NCBI GenBank assembly: GCA_001179505.1
Contig: CDMY01000588.1
Coordinates: forward strand, 1 to 46,760
DNA: 46,760 bases
Direction: 5' to 3'
Source of the DNA: Vitrella brassicaformis
Lineage: Eukaryota > Sar > Vitrellaceae
This document shows, in pieces, positions 32,245-44,772 of this stretch. Within the stretch, counting starts at the first letter, position 1, and every line of letters begins with the position of its first letter. The position numbers and the translations under genes were made by a program. The notes under the pieces were generated by a model. That model saw only the letters and a program-made list of their open reading frames with translations, did no database searches and had not been told where the DNA came from.

Positions 32245-33141
32245 ACTCAACCAAGTAACACCACTATCAAATGACGCACTATCGCAGCGCTCTCTTAGCC
32301 TCGCAGAGCACCCACATTGGGCGCGGACTGTTCAGGGTCAAATCAAGCTCTTTTGGGCACCAACGCTCGTCGGGCCCTCTCTGCCGATGACTCCCACAGG
32401 ACGGCTGCCGTTTTCGTGAGGGAGAGGAGAAGCCTGCGAGCTTTTGCGAGCTTGTGTGAAACGAAAGAAGCTCTGCGCGTGTCTCCGAGGGCGTGCGCGA
32501 CACTGCGGAGTGGACCCCAGCAGTTTTTGAGCGGATCTGTCTGGTGCCGCTTCTCCTTGCGCGTCTCTCGCGAGTGGTCCCGGCTGTCAGGTCCTCTGAA
32601 GGAGAGCCTACTGCCGCATAGCCTGCGAAGATGTCGTTCGTCTACTCGTGGCTGGGCGTCACGCCCCGCAGACGGTTCGGTGCCAAGTTCAAGTGACCCT
32701 CACGAAGGGGACCGAGACACCAAGACACTGAAGAGACGACCCGACTGCTGCTGTGCTGTGCTGCCTGTCCGCTTCCCCTTTGGTGATTTTGCCCGTCCAC
32801 CCCCCACGCAAGCCACCTACCCACCCACCCAGCTGTATATATCATCCATCCATCGTCCACGTCACACCGACCGGCCTTATTGCTCATGTATCTCATCATG
32901 GAGTGACGCCATCAATCCATCGCCCGGCGACGCAGCGCGGCTCGGCGCGGCTTGCTAGGCACCGACCTTTCATACCGATCGACATTACCAACTCATTTCT
33001 GTATCCGGCGACGAGACGAGGCGGATAAGAGGGGGATTTTGACAACCAGAGAGGAGAGTGACCAGCGTGACGGCCAAATCGCTGTTGAACCGCCCGGCAG
33101 TGACTGTACAGGGGTCGACAAAAGAGGAGAGCCGACAATCG
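32245..33141. promoter_or_regulatory. Shared upstream region of divergent genes
   Basis: It separates the minus-strand phosphatase/gelsolin start (32244) and the plus-strand Mpv17-like start (33142). An open plus frame (32317-32958) has no recognisable domain. A 21-codon plus frame at 32631-32696 (MSFVYSWLGVTPRRRFGAKF...) is a possible small ORF, unsupported. The segment 32400-32580 is rich in GCGAG/CTCGC phrases. No core promoter element could be assigned. Confidence 0.4.
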
Positions 33142-34787
33142 ATGGCTGTCCGTGTGTCGTCGCGTGTGCTGCTGGGCGTGGTGGGGCTGGCGGCTGCGGC
33201 AGTGATGCTCGTGGCCGCTGCGGCGCCGGTTGTCATGAGGGAGAGGAGAGGAGAGGGCGCGGGGGCGGGCATTGGGGGCGTTTTGGGGTGGTACGTGACT
33301 GGCGTGGGCGGTTTTCTGTGGTCGATTCTCGTGCTGCTTAACAAGTATTTGACGGCGGCGCCACTGCTGGCAAACGCCATGACCGCCGCGCTCTTCTGCT
33401 GGCTGGTACTCACGAAATGCATCCACGAAGTCCGTCGATGGATGCGATGCATACGTCTGTCTGTCTGTCTCTGTGTATGTGTTGTGCAGGGTGACCTGAT
33501 AGGTCAGTACATTGGTGGCCGCAGGCGCGACCAGCTGACGGCGGAGACTGTGGTGAAGATACAGCTCCGAGGACGACCGCGACCCTATGCCTACGACGTG
33601 CGCAAAGCGCTCATATTCACCGCCGCTGGGGCGACATCAGGTACGAAACCACACCCGTTTCCCATAGATCGGCTCACGTTCGCGTTCTTCGATGTTTTTG
33701 TTCAGGTGTGTTCAACTGGGTCAAGTTCGCGATGCTGGAGAGGGTGATAGGTTCGTCGACAGTGTGGCAGATCGCGGCCTCGGTGGCGTGCGACCAGCTC
33801 ATCTGCGCGCCACTCGCCAACTGGTACACTGACGACTGACACACAGAAGGATACGTTCCCATATACGTTTCCATGTACGTTCCCATATGGTCCATGTATG
33901 CATGTATCGCCATGTGTGGTGGTTGGCTCTGTCGATCCGATGCACCTTGGTTTGTTCAGGACCTTTCTGGTGTGGTGCGCCATATGGGAGAGGGCTGGTG
34001 GCGGGGGCGTGACTAGGCGTATCGTGACGGCGGTTACAAGGGCGACGTTCGATGTAGCGCCGCTGACGTGGTCCTCGCTCAAAGTGTGGCCCGCGGTAAG
34101 CAGCCGCGATGGAAGCAGAAAAGAGACGTGTTCAAGGTGCTTGTTATTTGCATATGCTCAGGTTGTGGCGATGAATCTGTGGCTGGTGCCCGTTGACCTC
34201 CGTGTGCTCTTCATCAGCTGCGTCGTCATCCTCTGGAACGTCTTCCTGTCACTCAGGTACCTACACACCAGCCCAGCCAATACACTCACAGCCTAGCGTC
34301 TCCTCTGTTGTCATTTTGTATCGTCTCGTGCAGGTCCTCATCTGCCGCACCGGCATCCCCCCACCCCCCAGCCGTCATCACCGTCACACCCTTCACCACG
34401 AGTGGCGACCAACACCCACTCTGCTGCACACAGGGAGACCTGGAGGAAGGCCTGCTCATGAGCCTGCCATGCGGCTCCAGCGCCAGCACCATCCTGCCTC
34501 CCAGCACGGCGTCATTCTTCAGCAGCAACAGCAGTGTTTACAGTGACACCGACGAGAGCACAACCGAGTGCGGCAGCCCCCTGCCCCTTGACAACCTGAC
34601 GTGCCCCTATGGCCTGATGATGCCCGACGATGCTCCTCGGGGTGAAGAGATCCGCACGGTGGCCAGGGGCGTTTGTGACGCTGGCGGTGCTGCTGCTGGT
34701 GCTATTGGAGGTGGCGGGTTGCTGTCTCCCACGGTCAGTGTGTCGACCAGATTCCCCTCTGTGGACGGGTATCTGTCAAGCGAATGA
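33142..34787 (+). CDS. Mpv17/PMP22-family membrane protein with Ser/Pro-rich tail
   Basis: Six exons (33142-33405, 33490-33640, 33706-33823, 33960-34095, 34162-34256, 34334-34787), all GT-AG with matching phase, encode 405 residues. The N-terminus has a membrane segment (VLLGVVGLAAAAVMLVAAAA). The family core follows: LLNKYLTAAPLLANAMTAAL, then GDLIGQYI, TAAGATSGVFNWVKFAMLER, DQLICAPLANWTFLVW, SLKVWPAVVAMNLWLVPVDL and ILWNVFLSL. These fit the Mpv17/PMP22 pattern of four spans with W-WP...N and WN..LS signatures. Members sit in inner mitochondrial or peroxisomal membranes and may form channels. About 150 residues of Ser/Pro/Gly-rich sequence follow, including a late hydrophobic Gly/Ala stretch, and are unusual for the family. 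The ATG at 33142 is the first in frame. The gene stops 22 bp before the assembly gap. Confidence 0.82.
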
Positions 34788-34809
34788 ACGGATGAATGAC
34801 GTGACGGGG

Positions 34810-35109
34810 NNNNNNNNNNNNNNNNNNNNNNNNNNNNNNNNNNNNNNNNNNNNNNNNNNNNNNNNNNNNNNNNNNNNNNNNNNNNNNNNNNNNNNNNNNN
34901 NNNNNNNNNNNNNNNNNNNNNNNNNNNNNNNNNNNNNNNNNNNNNNNNNNNNNNNNNNNNNNNNNNNNNNNNNNNNNNNNNNNNNNNNNNNNNNNNNNNN
35001 NNNNNNNNNNNNNNNNNNNNNNNNNNNNNNNNNNNNNNNNNNNNNNNNNNNNNNNNNNNNNNNNNNNNNNNNNNNNNNNNNNNNNNNNNNNNNNNNNNNN
35101 NNNNNNNNN
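34810..35109. other. Assembly gap (300 N)
   Basis: Exactly 300 undetermined bases, a conventional gap size, so the true length is unknown. It is followed by a run of 15 G (35110-35124). Confidence 0.98.
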
Positions 35110-36315
35110 GGGGGGGGGGGGGGGCGAACCAGCGAGCCAGCAATTCGAATGACGAGACCTGTCTGCGTGCCTGCCTACCGGCTTCCCTGCATGCATTTGT
35201 TGAGCAGCACCCACGGGGAAGCATGTCTGTTTCTGTGGGAGGACTCTGTGTCTGTCTGTCTATGCTTTTATTTGTGTGGCTGTGTCGTTTTTGCGTGGTG
35301 TCATTGATGCGTACCTGTGTGCAGACCGGGGTTTTTCAACAGGTTGCCTGCTGTCTGTCTGTCTGTCTAATGCTGTTTTGCCTGTGCGTCCGCCCGCCCG
35401 CCCCCGAGCTGTCTGTCTGCCTAGCTGCGTGCCTCTGCCTGGGTGGATGTAATGTACACAGAGAGGAGTGGAGTGGAGTGCATGTTGTGTGCTGTCTTGT
35501 GTGTGTGGTAGAGGGCCATCCCTCCGGTGTACATCCATCCATGATCCATCCATCCATACATGTCAGTCTGTTCGCAGGTGGGTGCGTGCGCGTGTCGTGT
35601 CGTGCATGTCATGTGTGTAAATGATGGACACTCATCCATCCATCCGTCCCAATGAGTGATGAATGACCGGCTGAGAGTCTGTCTGTCTGTGATATTGATG
35701 GATCGGTTCAATGAGAATGAGAAGTCCTTTCCCGAGCTAGTGTGTATTGGTGATTGCACAAGGTTGCAATGAGACGTGAGGCGGTGGCTCGCCTTGCGGC
35801 CTCACAGATGTCCCGAGTCCACACACACGAAGGGATACATACCGATCGATCAGCGACAAACGCGAGGTGAAAAATCATGCCGTGACACAAATGATGAGCC
35901 GAGTATGACGTGACGGTCGTGTGTAGCCTTACAGTGCCAGTACACCAGTATACCTTCCTGGCTGCTCAATCAGTCAGACTAACTGCTCGGGCGTATGTGG
36001 CCCTCTCCGCCCCACAAGCCACACAGCGCTGCTATGTCTGCATGAATGGCTAAGCGACGGACGAAAGTAACGTGAAGGAATCTTGTTGCATACTATGGTC
36101 CACAAGATCATGCACTGTTTGTCTCAGGTCCCCACACCTGCGCGTGGAAGAACGAGTAGTGCTAAGAGTGAGTGCCCATTGTGCAGCTGTGAAGGGGCTG
36201 ATGACCTCATGTGAGTGAGAGGTGACGGATAGATGGATGGACAGACGAGTAGAAAAACACCTGCGGATGTAACTTGATGTAAGTTGCTGCAAGTATCACA
36301 ATAAGATTACAATTT
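35110..36315. other. Low-complexity spacer after the gap
   Basis: A poly-G tract, then CTGT, CGCC, GGAGT and CATC micro-repeats up to about 35700, then unique sequence without a convincing gene. Genes could be hidden in the gap. Confidence 0.5.
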
Positions 36316-36768
36316 ATGAGTGGTTCATGTCTCCATCGGTGTGTCTCCTCTTTCTGCTGTCGCCATGCAGCTACTCGCCAGGCAGTGACAACACGTCTGT
36401 CACCGAACGGAAGTATTGCCAACGGACAGCTCGTCTTCACGTCGGTTGAGGCCATCTCTCCTTCGACAACTACATTACAGCACACCCCCCGCACCCCGGA
36501 TACCTCTCTTCCTTCCTTGACTTCGCCTTCATCCACAGCCGCGCGTAAACCTCTGTCTCAGGCGAATCCACCATCCTGTGACCAACCGGTGAGGCACTCC
36601 TTTGATCTGGACTGTGTGCATGAGCGGCCTTCTGATCAGATATGTATGGGTACAAGGGAGGCGCGACCGGATCTGTCATTGCTGAGAACGCACCATCAAT
36701 CAGTGGGCAACTTACATTTTGGGCCATTCAGCAGTCTGATCAATACAAGGAAGAGGCGTAGATACTAG
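36316..36768 (+). CDS. Hypothetical Ser/Thr/Pro-rich ORF or exon
   Basis: A 150-codon frame from ATG 36316; the coding part may instead begin after a splice-acceptor-like CGCCATGCAG at 36368. Composition is rich in Ser, Thr and Pro (for example TPRTPDTSLPSLTSPSSTA), and it ends with a basic NTRKRRRY. No domain is recognised. It may be the last exon of a gene whose front lies upstream or in the assembly gap. Confidence 0.3.
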   Translation: MSGSCLHRCVSSFCCRHAATRQAVTTRLSPNGSIANGQLVFTSVEAISPSTTTLQHTPRTPDTSLPSLTSPSSTAARKPLSQANPPSCDQPVRHSFDLDCVHERPSDQICMGTREARPDLSLLRTHHQSVGNLHFGPFSSLINTRKRRRY

Positions 36769-37165
36769 CGATTGGATATATGTTTTGGTGACTGGAATCT
36801 GTGAGAGTAAGCGTTATGTAGGTGGCCATGTGCATGCTTTTAGAGGCGCTGGCTTTTGGGAGTGCAGGCTTATGGGTGTGGACATTTATGCATTCGTACG
36901 ACGCTTCAACCACTGGTGTGTAGTACATGTTTTGTGCTCTTTCGTGATGATAGGCCGTGTCTCATGGGCATTGGTTTTCCCTGTAAGGCCCTCATGAAAA
37001 CACGCACCCGATATAGAAAACAATCTCATTGGGGAAAGAAACGAAAAACAGTTGCACTGGGGGCGAGGGAAAGAAAAAAAAAGAGGAAAAAAGCTCTCTT
37101 TTCCCTCTCCTGATTGATTCCTCTGTCGATCACTGTCTCTTGAAAAAGGTGCTTCTTCGGAGTAC
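36769..37165. other. Spacer, no gene seen
   Basis: Contains an A-rich segment (about 37065-37095) and no convincing frame. It is the 3' flank of the cysteine-rich gene. Confidence 0.4.
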
Positions 37166-38151
37166 TCACAATCGAGTGTCAACAGACCACCAATCGGCAA
37201 CAGACCACCAATCGGCCACAGCCTCAGGGTTTTGTGGCCTGTTCCACTTCACGAGGCCGTCGGATGCGCTTTCGTCTGCCGAATAGGCGCAGAGGTGGAT
37301 CGGGTCCTTGTGGTTGGGAAAGTCCCGCGCCACGCACTCCAGCGATGCCGTGCAGGGGTGGCTGTCATCGCAATCCTCAAAGTAGAGGCCTGCTTTCTGT
37401 GGACACAAATGTGCATGTCAGCCCAGTCCTATTTGGCATTCTGACATTTGCGTTTGTTCTCACCCTGCAGTCAAACACTCACCCTGCAGTGCTGAGCGGA
37501 AACGTTGGCGAATTTTTCCACAGGATTGCCATTCAGGTCGTGTTCAGTGTAGCACTTGAAGGGCTCTTTGTGTTCCTCGCACTGGAGGTCGGTGCGACAA
37601 AGGTCACCATCTGATATTGAGGAATGAACGAACCAATGGGTTGAGTCGTATACTCGTATACCTTTGGTTGGGCCACAAGTGGAGACAAGTTTGTCGCCGT
37701 AGGACCTCTCGCTGCATCGGCGCATGATGATCGAAAATGGCCCATCCCCTTGACAGAGATGGTCGTCGTCGCAGAAGTCATCGTCCTCACCCCGCTCCTG
37801 CAATGCACGCAAACGTATCCACGGTAGTGCGTGCGTCCGCCCGCTTACCTTGCATTTGCCTCTGGAACGAAAGAAGATGCCTTTGGTGCCGATGGTGCCA
37901 TTCTTGTGGACATGGAAATAGCACTTCTTCTGAAGCGGTTTCTTGCAGTCCGCATCCTTTTTGCAACCGAAGAGGGTCTGGTGGGCCTCGACATCAGCCG
38001 CAGATGCGCCTGCATCATGCATGCACATTCACAAAGAAGTGGGCGCCCCACTGCAGTGGTGTTGTGTCGTGCGACCAGCACTCTGGAAGGCGAACGCAGC
38101 AGCTGCGAAGGCGAGGCAGAGAGCTGGGTTCATGAGGAAGAAGAACTTCAT
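37166..38151 (-). CDS. Secreted cysteine-rich repeat protein
   Basis: Five exons (38151-38076, 38009-37849, 37797-37662, 37610-37483, 37396-37166) join in phase by GT-AG introns into 243 residues. A signal peptide (MKFFFLMNPALCLAFAAAAF) is followed by four units, one per exon. Each has two closely spaced Cys near an acidic patch and one or more further Cys downstream: FGCKKDADCKKPLQKKC, FCDDDHLCQGDG...RRC, LCRTDLQC...KCY and DCDDSHPCTASLEC. The exon-per-repeat pattern suggests growth by exon duplication. The C-terminus ends in a tandem ADWWSV ADWWSV caused by a 15-bp duplication at about 37185-37215. No known domain is recognised. A secreted disulfide-rich surface or wall protein is the simplest inference. 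Confidence 0.78.
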
Positions 38152-38621
38152 GATGGCGTGGCAACGATGAGGGCGGGGCACACTTCAGCTCTGCGCCCCG
38201 TCTCGCATGCAATAGCTCGCATGCTGCGCGGGTGTTCGAGAAGCACTCATCGTCCGCGTGTTCGTCCGTCCACAGATCCGCAGCCATGGCAACACCGCCA
38301 TGGCCAGCATTCTTGCCCTCGTCGCCGCCAATGCCGGCAGGCCCAAGCTCCCTACTGCCGTGCACGTTCATCGAGCTCACTGCGGTGCGTTTGGGCGCCC
38401 GGCTTAAGGATCCATCACTTTAGTAATGATGATATCAATGCAAGATCGGTCAAGCAGCAATCTAGTCTATACAGAAATGGCGCAGCTAGGGTCCACACAC
38501 CGACGCGCTTGATCGGTACAATTGCTGCTCCACAAACAATGTCACGCAACTACGGATAAATACACACACACACCGATCTACCATCGCTCTGCCCCTTCTC
38601 ACACCCTATCTGTCCATCCAT
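38152..38621. other. Spacer upstream of the cysteine-rich gene
   Basis: No convincing frame. It holds the promoter side of the cysteine-rich gene and the 3' flank of the flippase gene. Confidence 0.4.
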
Positions 38622-41600
38622 TCATCTCTCTATCACAGTCCTCCCCTTATCTGTCCCTGGCTGCAGCTGTACAGTGTTCATCTCCATAGCTCCACCCATC
38701 CCCAGGCCCCCACCGCTGCTGTTGCCATTGTTGCTGCCGCTCCCAACGCTCCCGGACCCGTCAATGTCATTGCGGTTCCGCCGCGTCATAACCCCACTCG
38801 TCAAGACGCGGATGTCACCAGGGGAATACGTCGACCGAAATGCACCCTCACTGTTGCTGCTGTTGGCGTCATTGTTGCTGGCGTCTCGGTCTGCGAGGAG
38901 GGAGGGGCTGCGTGCACTGCTGGATGGGTGGTCGTGTCTCGTAAAGGGTGTGAATGCCGATGTCAGCGAGAATCTGCGCGGCGACCTCGGCCCTCCGTGG
39001 CGGTAAGTGTAGTGGGGCGGGGGGAAGGGTGGCATCGACATAAGCCCGCCTGTGGCCGTGGATTGGGGCAGCTCCTGCTCCTCCTCGTCGTATAGCTTGG
39101 CGTACTGCGGAGGCGCCATGAACCTGCACGTATATCGCAAACGGATTATGGATGTGCTTAGACGTTATTGCGTGTCGATGGGAGGCTGACCGTCTTATGA
39201 GTTGGAACATGTGTATGGGCAGCCATGAGAGCGCCACCATGGCGGCGACCTTGCCCCAGAACTGGAGTGTCATGATGAAGTAGATGTCGAATTGGCTGCG
39301 GATGATGAACATCGAAAAGACGTACACGTGCACCGTCACAATCTCGGCCGCTATCATCAGCGGATGCCATGTACGAACCTAGCATTGATACGACCAACAT
39401 GCACAAACACCCATCTGTGTGTGGTCTGGTGCGCTGGGGTTAATTTGTGTGCATGTGCGTGACCTCTGACGCGACATTGAGGAGCTCAGACAGGATGAGG
39501 GCCGTGAAACAAATGGCCACAATGTTCAGAAAGGAGTCCTGCAGACAAACAGAAATATGGAACCAAAAAGTCATCCTTGCCGCTGATGCATGGATGGCTG
39601 TCTCTCTGTTGGTGCGTATGTCTGACTTGGAATAGGAGGACAGCGACGCCCATGATGACGCAGCCCTGGTAGGTGCTCTTCCACACCCAGCCGAAGAACG
39701 TCTTGAGCGACAAAATGCGACCGCTGCGCAAAGTCTCATACAGCTGCACCCACCAAACCCCACGCACACCGCACAGACAGAAGTCTTTTACGTGTTTGCG
39801 TTTGTATGTCCCCATGCTGACCATGGGGTACATGAAGACGGTCGATTCTGGGAGTTCGACGTCGAGGACGAGAGCGAATACCGGCGCCATGGTGTAGTAG
39901 GTGCCGTACCCCACCATGAGCCAGTTCTGGAAGATGCCCACTGGGATGCAGTAGAAGATGGCGCTGAACAGCACCTGGATGATCGCTATCACCAGACCAC
40001 GGTGAATCACAAACTGGGCCAACCGAGACGACCTGCACACACATACGCAACACCACACAGATGGATGAATGGATGGATGGGTAGATGTCACGACCGACCG
40101 ACCGACCGTTGGTATGAGTTTCGTCCGTGCCAGAGGAGGAGTCTAAGCAGGTATCTGAACTGCACGATGGATATATCGGCCGCCAGGGCGGCCTGCATGC
40201 CCTCCTTCCCCACAATACCCACGCCCATGTCAGCGGCCTGCAGACGTATGCACACAAATGAGCATGTGTTGATCTATCAACCTACGTACGTCTACATACC
40301 TGTATCATGCTGACGTCGTTGCCCCCGTCCCCGATGGCACATGTGCGCCCCTTGGTGATGCTCTTGATCGCTCGAACCACCTCGGCCTTCTGGGTCGGCG
40401 AGCAGCGGCAGCACACCTGCATGACGCAACACACGGTGGGTGGTGTCCTGGGCAGTTGTGGGCTGTCCCTGCACATACCACTGATGGCGCCTGTCCTGCG
40501 ACAGAGACGAACAGTTCGGGGCACACGCGGAGGAAGAGGCCCACCAAGGCACCGTCCAGCACCAAGACAGAGTTGCTCGCCACCTGACATACACACACAA
40601 CATCTCATGTGGCAACTGGCAGTCCTGGTCCTCCTTTTGTGTGTGTTGCGTTTCCCACCCGTCCGAATCTGTGGATGGCCTGCACGGCTGCCTCGGTGGT
40701 GGTGATCTCCTTGCTCGTCAACACATGCAGCGAATGAAGACGGGACTTCAGACCTAAACACCAGCCCCACCGTCACCAACACAACACAGGAGCATCCTTA
40801 CACCATCCCTGCCCTCCATCTTTCTCTCTCTCACTGTCTGTCTGACTGACCGGCACTGATTGCGATGCAGGTGGCAGTTTCGACTTTGTCTCCAGTGAGC
40901 ATCCAGACCTTGACCTTGGCCTCTTGCAGCTTCTCGAGTGTGAGTTTGACATCCTCCTGCAGCTTGTCCTCCACACCCGTCAAGGCCAGCAGCTGGAGCT
41001 CACGCTCTAGCCCGGCGATGGTGCTGCGAATGCGGTCGGTCTTCAGACTCGCCTTGGCCTGACCGTAACTGATATACATACCAGAGGGAGGGAGGGAGGG
41101 TGGGGTTCATTGATCTCATCTGATGTGTTGTGTTGTGTTGTGCGGTGTCCATCTACCGTGTGTTGAAGTCCTGGAACTCTTGTGGCGCTAGCTCCCGATA
41201 GGCCACCACCAGGGTGCGCAGACCGTCTCTGATCAGACACAATAGACAGACACAGAGGCGGGGAAGACAGGCGGAGAGAGTGTGTGATGGTACATGGGTT
41301 GGTCACGGTGGGTCACCTGGCGAAGTTGCCGCACTCCTCTGCGAGCCATCCCGACGCCTTTTGTCTGAGCATCGACATCATGACGCTCTCAGCACCCTTG
41401 ACGAAGAACAATATCCGACCTGACCACCTGCACAGCACAGACAGACACTCAGACATGGGAACACTGCACTCTCTCTCCGTCTGTATGTGTATGCTACCGA
41501 CCGTTCCCTGACGATGATGCCCATGCGTTTGGTTTCTGAGGAGAATGGGAAGCAGGCCAGGATGTCGTACGACACCTCACGGCCGTCCGGCGCCTCCAAT

Positions 41601-44436
41601 GTCATGCTCGACGCGTCACGCTACAAATCACAGCCGACCATGTGACATGTTTGATGTCCTCATTGTGTTGTGCAATTGCATGGTGCGGTGTGGTGCGGTG
41701 TGATGCGCACCTCTCTGAGCTGCAGACCGACTCTCTTTGCGAGCGTCACGAGCGCCACCTCATCAGGACTCGACGCTTGGAACGACACCTGACGAATGGA
41801 CCGAGGCAGCAAGGAGAGCAGACACGTGTGACGATGATCTTTGCACATATCGGTGGATATTCTGACCCCTTTGTCAGTGTTGAGTGGCGTGACGTTGTGG
41901 CAGAGGCCGAGCGCCACGACGGCCATCTGGAGGGCAACCACCTCGTCAGCACGGCGCAATCGCGCACCCACCAGAGACGAAGATGACATGCCAGAATCTG
42001 AACACAACCATACAGACGTCCATCCATCCATCGCCGCATTAAGTGGGCGCCTGTTCCTCTTGCCCACGTACCTCTTCTGGAGGTGACCATGTTGTCGGTG
42101 TCGTTGTTGTTGTTGATGGATGTGGTGCTGACAAGTGAGGGCGTGGCCACCCCGCTGCTAGCCGAACCGTCCTTGCTCGCCTGCCGTGGCTGCCGAGGCA
42201 CACGAGATATCATCGCTGACTGAGGCGCCGCACCACCGTTGGCCGACAGGGGGGGCGGGGCTGACTCAGAGTCGGTGAAGGCCGCCTTGAGCGTCGCCCG
42301 CAGCTCTTAACGCAGAGATGGAGAGAAAGGGATGGAAGGAGGGGCAGTCTGTGTGCACACCACTGCATACCGTCGAGTGTGTCTTCGGTGAAGAGTGTGA
42401 ATCCCAGGTGGATCTTCTTGAAGATCATCTCGTTCTTGGTGAGGGTGCCCGTCTTGTCCGACAACAGGTAGTCGATGCGACCCAGCTCCTGCACATAGAT
42501 ACACACATACACACATACGCACATGCACACAGACAGAGAGGGTCGCTTTCTTCCTCGATCGAGGCTGCATCCCCATCTGTATTGTATGGATGAATGTGAG
42601 GCTGCTGACTGACTTCGGGTATGGATGAGGTGCGCACTTTGGTCTCGGGGATCTTCCAGTCACGCGCTATCTGAGCGATCGATCGGTTAAAGCACCCACC
42701 CCCCGGATAGAGACGTGGACACATGGACTGGTATCCGTCAGACCTACTTGCAGTGAGTAGAGTGCCTTGGCCATGTCGAGGTTGACGCGCATCGATATCG
42801 GGATGATGCTCGACAGCAACAAGATAAACCTACCGCCCATCAATCAATCGACCAGTGAGTGTACACATAGAATCCTTACCTGTGTGTGTGTGTGTCTATG
42901 TGTGTGTTTGTACCTGAAGAAGTGTATGTACCAGATGCCCGTGAGCCCCTGGGGCCTGGTGCAGACGAGTAGGAAGGCGAGGGAGAGGAGGATGACGCAC
43001 AGGATCTTGCTGAAGAAGTTGATCTCCATGTCCAACAGACCCACTTTGCTGATCGTGTGCTGCGTGTTCATCGCACTGCGCGTCTCCACACCCGTGTATA
43101 TCGCTACACCCAACACCTGCACACGGACGCAGACACGGATGGATGGATGGGTATAAGAGAGTGCCGTGTTGCCCTACCTGTCCTGACGAGACGACTGTGT
43201 TGGCCCAGAGTGTGTTTTCGAGGGTGAGCGGCTCACTCGACACGTTGGACACCCGACGGGGGCTGGACGGCGACCCGCCTACCACATCCTACACACATAC
43301 ATACACACACAACAGGACAATACATACATACATCGGCCTTTTCTTTCTGGTCACTGACTGACCCCCAGGTCTGCATTGCTGCCCTGGCTGCTGAAGCTGT
43401 CGCTCTTCTGGTACGCCGGCGCCGCCGGCCACTGAGCAGCAGAAGCCGAAGGGGCCTCCTGGTCGCCCCCAGGCCTCTCCGACTGCACCCCTCCCAACGC
43501 CGTCTCATCACCGGCCCCTCTGCTCTGCCGCTGTTGTTGTTGCTGCCGCTGCTGCAACAGCTCCCGTTTGTTGAAGACGGTGAAGCAGCCCATGAACTCA
43601 TAAATGTCCCGCCGCGGCTTCTCCGCTACCAGCTCCCCCCGCACACGGAATATGTCGTCATTGCGCCGAAGTGCCTGGATGAAGGGCACGGGCCTCCTGA
43701 GCTTCCAGTCGGTCTCGCCGTCGAGCTGGTCGGTGCGGAGGAAAGTCGACCCGCCCTTCTCGGTCGTCTTGAGGAACAGCAGGTCGCATGGAACGCGCTG
43801 GTCGGCGTTGACCTGGATGATGTCGCCCACTCTGATGTCGGCCGCAGTCACCTCGCGGAACCCCTCATGGGGCGTGAGCTTGCGATACTTTTGGCCGTTG
43901 ACCTCCCTGTCGCGTCTGTATCGCTTGAGGTCGTCTGCCGCCTCCTTGATCATGGTCACGCTGATGACAAACACCAGTGGCGTGAGGTAGGTCACCAGGT
44001 TGCCCACCCGAAGCACCGGCACCAGCTGGGCGAGCGCCACGCACAGGAAGAAAAAGTTGAAGAAGAAGCGGAACTGCTGGTACAGCACCAACGGGACGAA
44101 CGTCAGCACGTTGTACTTGTGGTTCTTGACCACGTTGGGCAGGTGCCGCGATGCCTCGGGCTCGGTCGTCACGGACCCATCGCCGGCCATGCGGATGGTC
44201 CTCTCGAGATAGGCCCGCCGCCCCATGCACCGCAGCGTGCGGACCATGCCCCTCCAGGCCCTGCAGCAGATCCACCTGCTGCCGCAGCCACGGTGGTCAC
44301 CGCCCATGCCCGCAGATGACCGCCTGCTGCGCCTGGCCGTGCTGCTCTCGCCGTCTGCATCTTGGTCGGTCATTTCGATCATGTGTTCGTCGGTAGGGTC
44401 TTGCTGTCTGAGTAGGCTCTGTTCGGCAGTGTTCAT
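38622..44436 (-). CDS. P4-type ATPase (phospholipid flippase), ATP9/Neo1 class
   Basis: The start is ATG 44436 ([12 protein letters not shown]). The long first exon runs to 43363, and many short exons continue to the last (39123-38622). Motifs in order: [14 protein letters not shown] with the first spans; [16 protein letters not shown] (actuator loop; the TDWK form is typical of ATP9/Neo1); [46 protein letters not shown] (phosphorylated Asp codon 42458-42456); [50 protein letters not shown]; then the C-terminal spans ending [11 protein letters not shown]. Insertions of Ser/Gln/Gly-rich sequence occur after the actuator region and in the C-terminal tail. Such enzymes flip aminophospholipids to the cytosolic leaflet in endosomal or Golgi membranes, and this class works without a CDC50 partner. 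All key residues seen are intact. Confidence 0.9.
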
Positions 44437-44772
44437 GGTGTCGTCCTCGTGGGCAGCGTGCAGGGCCGAAAGCACCGATCTGTTCGGCCGCCGATGAGGG
44501 TAGTGATACGACGATAGACGCGTAATGGTGGCGGCTGGCTGCGATGCGGCTGACTGGACTCACGCGCGAGCAAAGTTGGACTGGTTCATCATCTCATTCA
44601 TCAATGACATAAGCCGCGCTGTCACAGCTTTGACGAGATCAGCAGCAGATCGCCAGAGGGGACAAGCTTCCACGCTCACTCCTGTCCTCCCTCTTCGCGT
44701 TTCGCCCTTGCGAGCATGTGAGCTGAGCTCGCAAAGTGGCGGGAGAACCGTGGGGCATTTATTGCCGGTGTG
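44437..44772. promoter_or_regulatory. Shared upstream region of the flippase and TLDc genes
   Basis: A 336-bp divergent intergenic stretch that must hold both promoters. No defined element was recognised. GCGAGCA/GCGAGCAAAG-like phrases occur twice (44565 and 44708). Confidence 0.4.

Noticed and set aside
32631-32696. 21-codon ORF MSFVYSWLGVTPRRRFGAKF(K)
   Set aside because: Too short and unsupported; no splice partner or conservation can be judged from this window.
34607-35307. Open frames across the N run
   Set aside because: They exist only because undetermined bases contain no stop codons.
35380-35700. CTGT/CATC repeats as a CRISPR-like or functional array
   Set aside because: These are simple microsatellites without spacer structure, common in all spacers and introns here.
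43534-44319. 261-codon plus-strand frame
   Set aside because: Antisense to the first exon of the flippase, whose motifs are unambiguous on the minus strand.
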